A stretch of 64,000 nucleotides of DNA, from contig NZ_QWEI01000004.1 in assembly GCF_003515775.1 (NCBI RefSeq), positions 186,001 to 250,000 of the forward strand. The letters run 5' to 3'. Under the pieces are notes generated by a model. It was not told the origin of the DNA. It saw only the letters and a list, made by a program, of their open reading frames with translations, and made no database searches. The first letter of the stretch is position 1; each line of letters starts with the position of its first letter. The position numbers and the translations under genes are program-made. Origin of the DNA: Ureibacillus yapensis (lineage in GTDB: Bacteria > Bacillota > Bacilli > Bacillales_A > Planococcaceae). Below, piece by piece: positions 16,523-25,954 of the stretch.

Positions 16523-17890
16523 TTGAAAAAGCAAAGGTGGCTGGGGATTTTCATAATGCTAATCTGCTTGCTGGCCGCATGCAGCGAGGAAGAACCTGTA
16601 GCTGAAAATGAGAAACAGCAAGAGGAGATGAGTGTGGAAGGACCTGCTGTATCAGAACAAGAAGATGAAAAGGTTGAGGATTTAAAAGATAGCGCGCCTA
16701 TACCGCAATCGTTTTCCGAATCGACAGCCTATCCACAGAGAGGAAAGTTTGCAGGAGAGACTTTTACAGATCAGCAAGAGATAATGGAGGTCCTGGACAA
16801 CTTCCCCGTATTGACTGAAAACTCCTCCGAACAAGAGAAAAAAGAGGCGAAGCAATATTTATTGTCTTTATTTAAAGAAGACTTGAGCATGGTTGACGTT
16901 CCGATCGATCAATGGGAATCCATGCAATTTAAGGACCCCGATGGCGAAAGTGATTCGCTTGCATTAAAAGAAAATTACAATGTCGTCATCTTGCTGGATT
17001 CCAGCGGGAGTATGGCGAACTATGAAAATGATAAAACACGCATGCAATTGGCGAAAGAGTCCATACAAGCGTTTGTTGAAAGCCTTCCGAAAGAGGCAAC
17101 CGTTTCATTACGCGTTTACGGACATGTTGGAACTGGCAGTGAGGAAGATAAAGCAAAGTCTTGCTCCACAGTTGAAGAAGTGTATCCGCGCAGTACATAT
17201 GAAAGCAGTAAATTTTCCGAGTCATTGAACAAGTTTGATCCTGCCGGGTGGACGCCAACAGGATTAGCGATAAAACAAGTGGAAGAGGATTTTAAGCAAT
17301 ATAGCGGTGAGCAAAATACGAATATCCTGTATATTGTCAGCGACGGAGTGGAAACATGTGATACGGATCCGGTCGGCGCAATCGAATCACTTGCAGATTC
17401 CGCAATCCAGCCAGTTGTGAATATTATTGGTTATCATGTGGATAACGAAGGATTGGAACAGTTGAAGGAAATGGCAGAGGTTTCGAATGGAAAATATGTT
17501 AACGCCGTCAATCAAGAACAATTAAATGCCGAATTTAAACAGACGGTTGATATGGCCAAAATTTGGTCGGATTGGGATAGTGATACGAAAGAAACCTTAA
17601 ACCAGTTGTTCCAAACAATTCAAACACAATTGAATGATTGGCACAAACAGCAACAGGCCCTTATTAATCTTGAACATAAAAATTTACAGGCTGCAACGAA
17701 CTATTTGCATCAAAAGGAGATTTTAAGTGGCGACGTCTTTTTGGAATTCGATCGCGATTATAGGGACTACTTCCTTACGGTTGATTCGGATGCGAGAGAT
17801 CTTTTTCTTGAGCTGGACAGTTTAAACAGGGATTCATTTCTGGATAACTGGAAAAATGTGACGGATCGCTTTTTGGAAAATGTCCATTAG
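16523..17890 (+). CDS. vWA-domain lipoprotein
   Basis: A 455-residue surface lipoprotein. The signal peptide ends in a lipobox (CLLAAC). An acidic linker (residues 23-60) leads to a von Willebrand A domain (about 150-345) with an intact metal site: VVILLDSSGSMAN (DxSxS), GWTPTGLAI (Thr) and VSDGVETCD (Asp). The last 110 residues form a helical region with repeated FLELD/DRDYRDYFL-type segments. The vWA part resembles B. subtilis YwmC/YwmD, but the C-terminal helical part is extra. The role is likely protein-protein or matrix interaction outside the cell; the partner is unknown. Start: TTG at 16523, 6 nt after GAGGTGA; a TTG directly before it is less well placed. Confidence 0.8.
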   Translation: MKKQRWLGIFIMLICLLAACSEEEPVAENEKQQEEMSVEGPAVSEQEDEKVEDLKDSAPIPQSFSESTAYPQRGKFAGETFTDQQEIMEVLDNFPVLTENSSEQEKKEAKQYLLSLFKEDLSMVDVPIDQWESMQFKDPDGESDSLALKENYNVVILLDSSGSMANYENDKTRMQLAKESIQAFVESLPKEATVSLRVYGHVGTGSEEDKAKSCSTVEEVYPRSTYESSKFSESLNKFDPAGWTPTGLAIKQVEEDFKQYSGEQNTNILYIVSDGVETCDTDPVGAIESLADSAIQPVVNIIGYHVDNEGLEQLKEMAEVSNGKYVNAVNQEQLNAEFKQTVDMAKIWSDWDSDTKETLNQLFQTIQTQLNDWHKQQQALINLEHKNLQAATNYLHQKEILSGDVFLEFDRDYRDYFLTVDSDARDLFLELDSLNRDSFLDNWKNVTDRFLENVH

Positions 17891-17902
17891 TTTTATGAAC
17901 AG

Positions 17903-17936
17903 AGAACTTTCCCGCTTAGGGAGGGTTCTTTTTTTA
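17903..17936 (+). terminator. Intrinsic terminator after the vWA lipoprotein
   Basis: AGAACTTTCCC pairs with GGGAGGGTTCT and is followed by TTTTTTTA. Confidence 0.8.
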
Positions 17937-17963
17937 GTTGGAGCAATCTCCTGCTGTTGAAAA

Positions 17964-17996
17964 GATAAAAACCACTCTGAGTGAATGGTTTTTATC
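17964..17996 (-). terminator. Terminator of the aldehyde dehydrogenase gene
   Basis: GATAAAAACCA and TGGTTTTTATC are perfect 11-bp arms around an 11-nt loop. The hairpin sits between the convergent vWA and aldehyde dehydrogenase genes, so it may work in both directions. Confidence 0.7.
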
Positions 17997-18011
17997 TCAC
18001 TACTATTTAAT

Positions 18012-19505
18012 CTAAAATGGGAATTGCCGTTCCTGTTCTTGTACCGACACCCATTTTGTTTCGGTGAATTCATCAACAATCCAAGGATTGCCATAGCGGC
18101 CAACTCCACTTGCTTTAACGCCGCCAAACGGCACATTCGGTAAATCGTTGACAGTTTGGTCGTTCACATGTGTCATGCCGGCTTCCACGCGTAATGCCAG
18201 TTCCTCTCCGCGAATAATATCTTTTGTAAAGATGGCGGAGCTTAAGCCGTATTCCGTGTCATTTGCCAATTCAATTGCGTGGTCATCAGATGTAGCTTTA
18301 ATGAGTAAAGCAATCGGCGCAAATAGTTCATTTTGTGCTGCTTCACTTGTATTATCCACATTTCCGAATACATATGGCGTCAAGACATTGCCGTCCAGTT
18401 GACCTTCCAGTAATAGGTCGGCTCCCGCAGCCTTCAGCCTTTCAACGTTTTTCAAAGCTTTCTGTAATTGTACTTGGTTAATCAGCGGGCCTATAATTGT
18501 CGTTGGATCTTGTGGATTTCCATACGGCAATGAACGTGCATGTTCTACAAATTTTTCCGCAAACTCTTCATATAAATCTTCATGTATGATAAAGCGATTT
18601 ATAGCCATACAAATTTGTCCTGCATGCAGGAATTTACCGAATATCGCAGCTTTTACGGCTTGGTCAACATCCGCGTCTTTTAAAACGATGAATGGACTAT
18701 TTCCGCCGAGTTCAAGTGCCACCCGCTTGAATAATCCGCCAGCTACTCGTCCAATATGGCGACCAACTGCTGTAGAGCCTGTAAAGCTTATTAATTTTAC
18801 ATCTGGGTGATCCAGCATGGCATCGCCTATCTCTTCAATATCTGTTAACAAAGAGTTGAAGACCCCCGCTGGAATGCCGGATACTTCAAGTGCCTTTGCA
18901 ATCACGGAGCCTGATGATAGACCTGCTTGGATATCCGGCTTGTGAACAACAGTGTTTCCTAAAGCCAACGCAGGTGCAATGGAACGGATAGATAAGTATA
19001 GCGGAAAGTTGAAAGGAGCAATTGTTGAGACAACCCCTAAAGGCAATCGGTAGACATGGTTCGCTTTATCGGGCATTGTGGGATCGGCCGTTTTTACTTT
19101 TCCCAGTGAATCAACAATTTTCAATGTTTCTTCCAACAATCCAAGTGTTAAGTGTAATTCAATATTGCTCTTTAAGACACTGCTGCCTGTTTCCAAAACT
19201 AATGTCTGGACAATCGCTTCTTTATGATCTTGTAAATATTGAATAAAGTTTTTCAGAACATCTTCACGCAATTTCGTGTTTGCTGCCCATTCCGCTTTCG
19301 CTTCTTTTGCCGCTTTGAAAGCGTCTTGAAGTTGTGCCTTGGATGCAATGCGGATGGAAGCAATTGGTGAAGCATCAAATGGATTCAAGTCATCATAGGT
19401 GCGCCCCGAATTGCCTTCTACCCATTGCCCATTAATAAAACTTTTGGTCATTGATAAAAAGGCTGAATTTTTTGCTCCCTCATTTGTGAGTTTGACGTGT
19501 GACAT
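18012..19505 (-). CDS. NAD(P)-dependent aldehyde dehydrogenase (aromatic-aldehyde type)
   Basis: A 497-residue ALDH-superfamily enzyme that oxidises an aldehyde to its acid. Catalytic parts visible: PFNFPLYLSIRSIAPALALGNTVVHKP (cofactor site), FTGSTAVGRHIG (NAD loop), ELGGNSP (general-base Glu), HAGQICMAINR (nucleophile Cys) and ELFAPIALL. The HAGQICMA context and the overall sequence recall benzaldehyde/vanillin dehydrogenases such as B. subtilis YfmT, but the substrate is not proven. ATG 19505 follows AAAGGGGAG. The promoter region contains GTAAACA and TGTTTAC elements and a TTAGCT-ATT-AGCTAA palindrome. Confidence 0.85.
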   Translation of the reverse strand: MSHVKLTNEGAKNSAFLSMTKSFINGQWVEGNSGRTYDDLNPFDASPIASIRIASKAQLQDAFKAAKEAKAEWAANTKLREDVLKNFIQYLQDHKEAIVQTLVLETGSSVLKSNIELHLTLGLLEETLKIVDSLGKVKTADPTMPDKANHVYRLPLGVVSTIAPFNFPLYLSIRSIAPALALGNTVVHKPDIQAGLSSGSVIAKALEVSGIPAGVFNSLLTDIEEIGDAMLDHPDVKLISFTGSTAVGRHIGRVAGGLFKRVALELGGNSPFIVLKDADVDQAVKAAIFGKFLHAGQICMAINRFIIHEDLYEEFAEKFVEHARSLPYGNPQDPTTIIGPLINQVQLQKALKNVERLKAAGADLLLEGQLDGNVLTPYVFGNVDNTSEAAQNELFAPIALLIKATSDDHAIELANDTEYGLSSAIFTKDIIRGEELALRVEAGMTHVNDQTVNDLPNVPFGGVKASGVGRYGNPWIVDEFTETKWVSVQEQERQFPF

Positions 19506-19530
19506 TTTTTTCTCCCCTTTGCTTTCGTCT

Positions 19531-19582
19531 AAAAAACTGTAAACATGTTAGCTATTAGCTAAATAAAACACTGTTTACAAGT
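19531..19582. promoter_or_regulatory. Inverted elements upstream of the aldehyde dehydrogenase
   Basis: CTGTAAACATG and CACTGTTTACAAG lie on either side of TTAGCT-ATT-AGCTAA, which has 6-bp perfect arms and a 3-nt spacer. Their position, 25-80 nt before the dehydrogenase start on the minus strand, fits an operator of an unlinked regulator. Function is inferred. Confidence 0.35.
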
Positions 19583-19748
19583 TTAGTATATATAAATAAT
19601 TTGAAAAGTTAAATAATTGTTGTGTTAATTTATGGGAATTATTTCTTGGTGAGATAGAGCGAAGCTGAACTGTTCGGGTTTTTGATATGTGATTGAATTG
19701 GGTGATATTTGTATGCGATCGTTGTTGAATTTAGCGAGTTATAGGAAG

Positions 19749-20528
19749 TTTCTAATCTACTGTTTCTCACTGAGTTCCAGTCAACTGTAGTTTTACAAAT
19801 GTTCTAATCGAGTGTTTTAGCATGAGGGTGAGTCAAATGTGGTTATAGAAGCGTTCTAATTGAGTGTTTTAGCATGAGGGTGAGTCAAATGTGGTTATAG
19901 AAGCGTTCTAATTGAGTGTTTTAGCATGAGGGTGAGTCAAATGTGGTTATAGAAGCGTTCTAATTGAGTGTTTTAGCATGAGGGTGAGTCAAATGTGGTT
20001 ATAGAAGCGTTCTAATTGAGTGTTTTAGCATGAGGGTGAGTCAAATGTGGTTATAGAAGCGTTCTAATTGAGTGTTTTAGCATGAGGGTGAGTCAAATGT
20101 GGTTATAGAAGCGTTCTAATTGAGTGTTTTAGCATGAGGGTGAGTCAAATGTGGTTATAGAAGCGTTCTAATTGAGTGTTTTAGCATGAGGGTGAGTCAA
20201 ATGTGGTTATAGAAGCGTTCTAATTGAGTGTTTTAGCATGAGGGTGAGTCAAATGTGGTTATAGAAGCGTTCTAATTGAGTGTTTTAGCATGAGGGTGAG
20301 TCAAATGTGGTTATAGAAGCGTTCTAATTGAGTGTTTTAGCATGAGGGTGAGTCAAATGTGGTTATAGAAGCGTTCTAATTGAGTGTTCTAGCATGAGGG
20401 TGAGTCAAATGTGGTTATAGAAACATTCTAAACGCCCGTTTATGCTCAAAGCCATGTCAAACGGGATAATAGAAACGTTCTAAACGCCCGTTTATGCCCA
20501 AAGTCATGGATGACCCAAATCCTGCACC
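19749..20528. repeat. 52-bp tandem repeat array, about 15 units (12 near-identical)
   Basis: Units begin at 19749 and recur every 52 bp to 20477. The 12 units starting at 19801 through 20373 are almost identical; the 19749 unit and the last two (20425, 20477) are diverged but stay exactly in phase. Each junction carries a hyphenated palindrome, TAGAA-N3-TTCTA (spacer GCG in the core, ACA and ACG in the right flank). The unit length is not a multiple of three and every frame has stops, so it does not encode protein. 52 bp is close to five DNA turns, which places the palindromes on one face of the helix. It lies in the 1.1-kb divergent gap between the aldehyde dehydrogenase and citS. The flanks of the gap (19583-19748, 20529-20626) show no gene. 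Confidence 0.95.
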
Positions 20529-20626
20529 ATAAATGAATAGGATGAATTTTCTTTAAAATTAATTTGATAGAATTTGGCCCTATCTTTACAATAAAGGTAA
20601 ACGAACAATAAAGAGGTTGCTGTTTA

Positions 20627-22204
20627 ATGGCAAAACGATCACTACATACAAAGATTGTGGGACTCACTTTATCCCTAAGTTTTTTCATCATTCTTCTATT
20701 AACAATTTACTTTACTTATATGAACGGGAAGCAAATCGTGGAAGATCGAGGGCGCTTGGCTTTGGAATTATCGAAAACCGTTTCGCTCATGCCGACGATT
20801 ATTGAGGCCTTTGAAACGGACAACCCTTCCGGAACAATCCAACCGGTTGTGGAACAAATACGACAAAAAACAGGGGCAGAATTTATCGTGGTCGGAAATA
20901 AGGATGGCATCCGCTATTCCCACCCGAACGAAACCGAAATTGGAAAGAAAATGATGGGCGGGGATAGCCAAAGAGCCCTTGAAAAAGGGGAATATTATGT
21001 CTCTCAGGCTCGCGGATCCCTTGGGTTATCTATGAGAGGAAAGTCTCCCATATTTAATGAAGATGGCGACATTATCGGTGTGGTTTCAGTCGGGTTCCTG
21101 GTGGAAGACATTGAGAACCAGGTAGCGAAAGTGCTTTCGAAAGAAGTGGTTATTTCGCTATTGGTGCTCATTGCTTCCATAGTCGGAAGTAATCTGCTTT
21201 CGAAAAGTATACGGAAAGATACCTTAGGGTTGGAGCCTTATGAAATCGCCAATTTATATAAAGAAAAAAATGCCGTCCTTCATTCTGTACAAGAAGGAAT
21301 TTTGTCGGTCGATCAGCAAGGGATGATTACGTCGATGAACCAGCGGGCAAAAAGTTTGCTGGGCATCAGAGGGGCTGTTCGCCATTCGAAGGTAGATGAT
21401 TTATTTCCATCCCATCATTTATATGAAGTGTTAAAAACCGGAGAGCCCAAGTTCGATAAAGAAATAACATGGAAAGAAAAAACGATTATTGTCAGCTACA
21501 CACCGATTTTCGACGAAAAAAGTGTTAGAGGGGTCGTTGCCTTGTTCCGGGAAAAGACGGAAATTGAACAGATGATCAATGCCTTATCGGAAATGAAAAC
21601 TTATTCTGAAGAGCTGCGGGCACAGACTCATGAATTTACCAACAAATTATATGCACTGTCGGGATTATTGCAGCTGGGAGAATATGAGGAAGCAATCATC
21701 ATGATTCAAGGTGAAACATCTGAACTGCAGTTCCAGAATCAAATTGTATTCCAGCAGATCAAAGATACGAAAGTCCAGGTGATTTTGCTAGGAAAGTTGG
21801 GGAAGGCTTCGGAGAAGAAGATATTATTTGAAATCGATTCCGAAAGCTACATCGAGAAGCTTCCGGAGCATATCAATCTTTCCCAGTTAACGCTGATACT
21901 TGGGAATATCATTGACAATGCATTCGAGGCAGTTTACGGCAGCAATGACCCCATCGTAAACTTTTTTGCGACGGATTTAGGAGAAGATATCATCTTTGAA
22001 ATCAGTGATAATGGTACCGGCATTTCTGATGAAGACCTGCCTGTCCTATTCCAACGGGGCTTTACATCTAAAGATGGTGAAAATACAAGAGGATATGGGC
22101 TTTCTAATGCAAACAAAGCAGTAAAAGAACTGGGTGGAATTATAGAAGTTCATAATGGGAAAGAAAACACTGTATTTACGGTGTATCTTCCTAAGAAAGT
22201 GTAG
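20627..22204 (+). CDS. citS: Sensor histidine kinase of the CitA/DcuS family
   Basis: A 525-residue membrane kinase sensing an extracellular carboxylate, probably citrate. Segments: TM1 (about 13-32), a periplasmic-type PDC/Cache sensor domain (33-170) with GNKDGIRYSHPNETEIGK, TM2 (174-193), a cytoplasmic PAS domain (about 215-325), a dimerisation helix with the phospho-acceptor in RAQTHEFTNKLYALSGLLQ, and an HATPase domain (NIIDNAFEAV, DNGTGISDED, GYGLSNANKAV). The response regulator starts 12 nt after its stop, and a CitM-type citrate transporter follows, matching citS-citT-citM of B. subtilis. AAAGAGG lies before the ATG. Confidence 0.85.
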   Translation: MAKRSLHTKIVGLTLSLSFFIILLLTIYFTYMNGKQIVEDRGRLALELSKTVSLMPTIIEAFETDNPSGTIQPVVEQIRQKTGAEFIVVGNKDGIRYSHPNETEIGKKMMGGDSQRALEKGEYYVSQARGSLGLSMRGKSPIFNEDGDIIGVVSVGFLVEDIENQVAKVLSKEVVISLLVLIASIVGSNLLSKSIRKDTLGLEPYEIANLYKEKNAVLHSVQEGILSVDQQGMITSMNQRAKSLLGIRGAVRHSKVDDLFPSHHLYEVLKTGEPKFDKEITWKEKTIIVSYTPIFDEKSVRGVVALFREKTEIEQMINALSEMKTYSEELRAQTHEFTNKLYALSGLLQLGEYEEAIIMIQGETSELQFQNQIVFQQIKDTKVQVILLGKLGKASEKKILFEIDSESYIEKLPEHINLSQLTLILGNIIDNAFEAVYGSNDPIVNFFATDLGEDIIFEISDNGTGISDEDLPVLFQRGFTSKDGENTRGYGLSNANKAVKELGGIIEVHNGKENTVFTVYLPKKV

Positions 22205-22216
22205 GGGGAAAGAACC

Positions 22217-22903
22217 GTGAAAATTATTAAAGCCGTCATTGCGGAAGATGACTTTCGTGTAGCCACGATTCATGAAAAGTTTTTAGTCAATTATAAGGAA
22301 ATTGAAGTGGTCGGAAAAGCTTTAAACGGAAAAGAGACACTTGACCTGTTAAAGCAAACGAATCCCGATTTGCTTTTGCTTGATGTATATATGCCGGATC
22401 AACTAGGGACTGATTTGCTTCCAATTATTCGCAAAGAATTTCCAGCTGTGGATATTATAATGATTACAGCGGCTACCGATAAAGAAATTCTGGTCAAAGC
22501 ACTACAATACGGAATCGAGCATTTTTTGATCAAGCCGGTAAAAATGGAACTCTTTCACCAAATTATCGAAGAGTATCTAACGAAATCGCAGCTTCTTGAA
22601 TCCAAACAAGAAGTGGATCAGGATTTAGTCAACCGACTTTTTCGAAAAATCGATTCTTCATCGAGTAATTCGAAAGACTCTTCTTTGCCGAAGGGAATTG
22701 ACGAGATTACCCTGGTTAAAGTAAAAAGTGTTTTAAAATCATGTGAAACCAGCTTATCGGCGGAACAAGTCAGTGAGAGAATCGGGGCTTCAAGAACCAC
22801 TGCGAGACGATATCTGGAATATCTGATTACCGTCAAAGAATGCAAGGCGGAAGTGGTTTACGGTGTTGTCGGCAGACCGGAGCGCAGATACCATAAAATT
22901 TGA
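22217..22903 (+). CDS. citT: Response regulator of the CitB/DcuR family
   Basis: A 228-residue transcriptional activator. Receiver domain (1-120): acidic pair EDD near the start, phospho-acceptor Asp in LLLLDVYMPD, Thr in MITAATD, and Lys in FLIKPV. The C-terminal helix-turn-helix (about 170-225) shows LSAEQVSERIGASRTTARRYLEYL and ends RPERRYHKI, typical of the CitT/DcuR/DctR group. It starts at GTG 22217 after AGGGGGAAAG, 12 nt behind the kinase gene. It should activate the citrate transporter gene 220 nt downstream. A strong terminator separates them. Confidence 0.87.
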   Translation: MKIIKAVIAEDDFRVATIHEKFLVNYKEIEVVGKALNGKETLDLLKQTNPDLLLLDVYMPDQLGTDLLPIIRKEFPAVDIIMITAATDKEILVKALQYGIEHFLIKPVKMELFHQIIEEYLTKSQLLESKQEVDQDLVNRLFRKIDSSSSNSKDSSLPKGIDEITLVKVKSVLKSCETSLSAEQVSERIGASRTTARRYLEYLITVKECKAEVVYGVVGRPERRYHKI

Positions 22904-22907
22904 ATCA

Positions 22908-22943
22908 AAGTGGACACTTCAATGGAGAGTGTCCACTTTTTTC
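22908..22943 (+). terminator. Terminator after the response regulator gene
   Basis: AAGTGGACACT and AGTGTCCACTT are perfect arms around a 9-nt loop, followed by TTTTTTCG. Confidence 0.88.
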
Positions 22944-23024
22944 GTTACACGAAATTTTATCTACATCCCTTCCTCGTGAACACAATGAACAAAACATTCA
23001 CAATGGTTTTAAAACACAATATTT

Positions 23025-23038
23025 TGCAATCGCTTACA
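23025..23038 (+). promoter_or_regulatory. cre-like catabolite repression site upstream of the citrate transporter
   Basis: TGCAATCGCTTACA matches the cre consensus TGWNANCGNTNWCA except at position 3. It lies about 85 nt before the transporter start, in the promoter region, where CcpA would block expression on preferred sugars, as known for B. subtilis citM. Confidence 0.5.
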
Positions 23039-23122
23039 GGAGTAGAATGATAATTTATAATTTTCAGAAAGGAAGATGAGGTAAATCGCTCTACAGAATT
23101 TAAACAAGGGAGGATGTATAAT

Positions 23123-24415
23123 ATGTTAGCTTTATTAGGATTTCTAATGATAATAGTGTTCATGATTTTGATTATGACAGGGCGGCTTTCGGCAATGGTT
23201 GCGTTGATTGCAATTCCGATCATATTCGCTGTTATCGGTGGGTTCGGCGCAGAAATGGGCCCCATGATGTTGGAAGGGATTAAAGGCGTTGCTCCAACAG
23301 GAATCATGATTTTATTCGCCATTCTGTTTTTTGGTGTTTTGATTGATGCGGGAGTTTTTGATCCCATTATTAATACGATTCTTAAGGTGGTAAAAGGCGA
23401 TCCTGTAAAAATTGCCATTGGTACGGCAATTTTAGCTCTTCTAATTTCTTTAGATGGTGATGGTACGACAACTTACATGATTACCATTTCGGCCATGCTT
23501 CCGCTTTACAAGAGAATTGGCATGAAACCGATTATCTTGGCAGGTATCGCCATTTCGGCTTCAGGGGTAATGAACCTGCTGCCTTGGGGAGGACCAACTG
23601 CTAGGGTAATGACATCTTTGAATCTTGAAATGTCCGAAGTGTTCACACCAGTTATACCTGCTATGGTTGGAGGAGCCATTTTTGTTCTGTTTATGGCTTT
23701 CTGGTTAGGAAGACAAGAAAGAAAGAGAATTGGTGTAGCGCAAATTGACTACTCAGCAATGCTTCAAACGGCAGCGACAGTGGAAGACGACCATCTTAAG
23801 CGTCCTAAATTGATAATTTTCAACTATGCTTTAACAATTATCCTTTTAGTAGCATTAATCTCTGAGTTAATGCCGCCGGTTGCATTGTTCATGCTTGGTT
23901 TTGCCATCGCGATTACTGTGAATTATCCAAAAATGAGAGACCAGAAAGAACGTGTGGCCAATTATGCGGATAATGCGTTATCTGTTGTATCCATGGTCTT
24001 TGCAGCAGGAATTTTCACGGGAATTTTATCGGGCACTGGAATGGTGGATGCAATGGCAAACTCCGTTATTGATTATATCCCGGATGCATTGGGTGCCCGG
24101 TTTGCCATTATAACAGCTATCCTAAGTGCACCTTTTACGTTCTTTATGTCCAATGACGCCTTTTACTATGGAGTACTTCCGCTGCTTGCCAAGGCAGGAG
24201 CAGTATACGGGATTGATCCTGCAGTACTCGGGCGTGCGGCACTTTTGGGGCAGCCGGTCCACTTATTAAGTCCGCTTGTTCCATCCACTTTCTTGTTGGT
24301 AGGGATGGTAGGGGAAGACTTCGGGAAATTGCAGCGTCTTGTTCTGCCATGGGCATTCGGTTCAACGATTGTCATGATTATCGTATGTGTCCTATTAGGA
24401 ATTATCCCTTTTTAA
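23123..24415 (+). CDS. citM: Citrate-divalent metal symporter, CitMHS family
   Basis: A 430-residue secondary transporter with about eleven membrane segments, importing metal-citrate complexes. Family features include LLISLDGDGTTTYMITISAMLPLYKRIGMKP, a GVMNLLPWGGPTARVM motif and FMSNDAFYYGVLPLL. The start is ATG 23123, 9 nt after AAGGGAGG; the ATG at 23114 touches the ribosome site and is unlikely. It is adjacent to the CitST-type two-component system and has a cre-like site in its leader, so induction by citrate and repression by glucose are expected. The metal preference (Mg2+ for CitM, Ca2+ for CitH) cannot be read from the sequence. Confidence 0.87.
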   Translation: MLALLGFLMIIVFMILIMTGRLSAMVALIAIPIIFAVIGGFGAEMGPMMLEGIKGVAPTGIMILFAILFFGVLIDAGVFDPIINTILKVVKGDPVKIAIGTAILALLISLDGDGTTTYMITISAMLPLYKRIGMKPIILAGIAISASGVMNLLPWGGPTARVMTSLNLEMSEVFTPVIPAMVGGAIFVLFMAFWLGRQERKRIGVAQIDYSAMLQTAATVEDDHLKRPKLIIFNYALTIILLVALISELMPPVALFMLGFAIAITVNYPKMRDQKERVANYADNALSVVSMVFAAGIFTGILSGTGMVDAMANSVIDYIPDALGARFAIITAILSAPFTFFMSNDAFYYGVLPLLAKAGAVYGIDPAVLGRAALLGQPVHLLSPLVPSTFLLVGMVGEDFGKLQRLVLPWAFGSTIVMIIVCVLLGIIPF

Positions 24416-24425
24416 GATTCAATTC

Positions 24426-24466
24426 AAAAGGAAGAGCACATTTTTATTGCTGCTCTTCCTTTTTTG
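24426..24466. terminator. Bidirectional terminator between citM and the LysM hydrolase
   Basis: AAAAGGAAGAGCA pairs with TGCTCTTCCTTTT around a 12-nt loop, with T-runs on both strands. The genes converge here. Confidence 0.85.
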
Positions 24467-24470
24467 CATT

Positions 24471-25799
24471 TTATTTTAAAATATTGAACTCCGCCAAGAT
24501 CAATTCCTCTGTTTGTGGCATGGTGATTCCCAAATGCCAACAGCCCATTCCGGCTAATTCGTATTCATGAATAAGCCGCATTTTTGCAAGAAGGCTTCGT
24601 GAATCTTCAAACCATACTTCATGGGGGTCACCTTGTTCATCTACATAACGAAACCAAGGTGTCGCCGCTTTTTCATCAAAATGAATTTCGCTTTCTGTTT
24701 TTGTATAGAGCTTAATTGCATGTTGTATGGAATAAGATTTTGCATCTTTATCCTCCCCATTGATTGTCCAATCATAGGCATACTGGGGAATGCCAAGCAT
24801 CAATTTTGAACGGGGAACAACCGAAACCGCATAATCCAATGTGTCTCTAATTTTGTTGATGGGGGCAATCGGACCGGATGGACCACCCGGCCAGTGCCAG
24901 TTATAAGTCATTAAAAATAGCCGGTCCACGTATTTGCCGAGTGTTTCATAATCGTAGGCAGCGGAATAATCCGGAATTCTGTCGCCTTCTTTTGGAGGAA
25001 CGGCCATCATCAGTTCCATGCCGACCGGATGAAGCTTTGCCGCCAGTTCTTTTGCAAACAGATTCAGGCTATCTCGATCTTCATTTTTGATGCTTTCAAA
25101 ATCAACGACAATCCCTTTATAATCATGGCTATCCAAAAGAGCGTAAATGTTGGAAATCAGTTTTTTCCGAATGGAGGCGTTATTTAGTATTTCGTGCGTC
25201 AAATCAGGGTCGAACCCTTTTTCGGTAATGTTGGTTAACGTCGCATAAGGAACCAGTTGTTTTCTCCACGCCAGTAGATGTGCTTCATTTTCCTCAACCA
25301 AAATAATATTTCCATTTGCATCTGGACGATATTCAAATACGAAAACGCCGGACAGTGTATTTTTATAATTATCCAACATCCAATTATTTTTTTCTTTATC
25401 TTTCGGAATTAAGTAAGAGCCAATCCAAAGAGGTGCTTTCGGCAGCCTTGGGATGACTAATTTTTGCCCGGGAATAATTTGGGAGCTGGTTATGTTATTC
25501 TTGTTCATCAATGTTTCTTCACTGATGGCATGATGTCTGGCGATTTTCCAAATCGAATCCATTGGCTGCACCACATAATTGTCGGTCGGAATCAACAATG
25601 CCTGTCCCAAAACAAGATGGGAATTCACAGTTAATCCATTTAATTTGGCAATGTCATCAATCGATATTCCATATTGCTTTGAGATTTTTGTTAAGCTATC
25701 ACCGGCGTTCACCTTGTGAATGACTTGTGCATTGGCCGTGAATGGAATAGCGAGAACTACTAAACAAAATAACAACAGGATGGATAATTTCGTTCGCAT
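24471..25799 (-). CDS. LysM-GH18 spore peptidoglycan hydrolase, SleL/YaaH type
   Basis: A 442-residue secreted hydrolase. A signal peptide (residues 1-24, ending TANA) is followed by two LysM domains (about 27-70 and 75-118; VNAGDSLTKISKQYGISIDDIAKLN and VVQPMDSIWKIARHHAISEE) that bind peptidoglycan. A GH18 domain follows (about 125-435) with GIVVDFESI as the catalytic DxxE strand and FLMTYNWHWPGGPSGPIAP. Length and layout match spore cortex N-acetylglucosaminidases SleL/YaaH, which act in germination on cortex fragments, although those lack a classic signal peptide, so a vegetative or coat role is possible. It supports a spore-forming host. Confidence 0.82.
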   Translation of the reverse strand: MRTKLSILLLFCLVVLAIPFTANAQVIHKVNAGDSLTKISKQYGISIDDIAKLNGLTVNSHLVLGQALLIPTDNYVVQPMDSIWKIARHHAISEETLMNKNNITSSQIIPGQKLVIPRLPKAPLWIGSYLIPKDKEKNNWMLDNYKNTLSGVFVFEYRPDANGNIILVEENEAHLLAWRKQLVPYATLTNITEKGFDPDLTHEILNNASIRKKLISNIYALLDSHDYKGIVVDFESIKNEDRDSLNLFAKELAAKLHPVGMELMMAVPPKEGDRIPDYSAAYDYETLGKYVDRLFLMTYNWHWPGGPSGPIAPINKIRDTLDYAVSVVPRSKLMLGIPQYAYDWTINGEDKDAKSYSIQHAIKLYTKTESEIHFDEKAATPWFRYVDEQGDPHEVWFEDSRSLLAKMRLIHEYELAGMGCWHLGITMPQTEELILAEFNILK

Positions 25800-25954
25800 A
25801 TGATCATCTCACAGTCCTTTTGGATAGTATAAGCGGAATACTGTTATAAATACCTCAAAGCTTTTGTACTCTTTTCAATTCCTAATTGTGAAAAAAGTGA
25901 ATTGTTTAACAGATTGTGAGAAAATGGGGTGAATGATTAAAAGAAGGTGAAGAG

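Noticed and set aside
19749-20528. CRISPR array
   Set aside because: The 52-bp units are repeated head to tail without unique spacers, and no cas genes are present.
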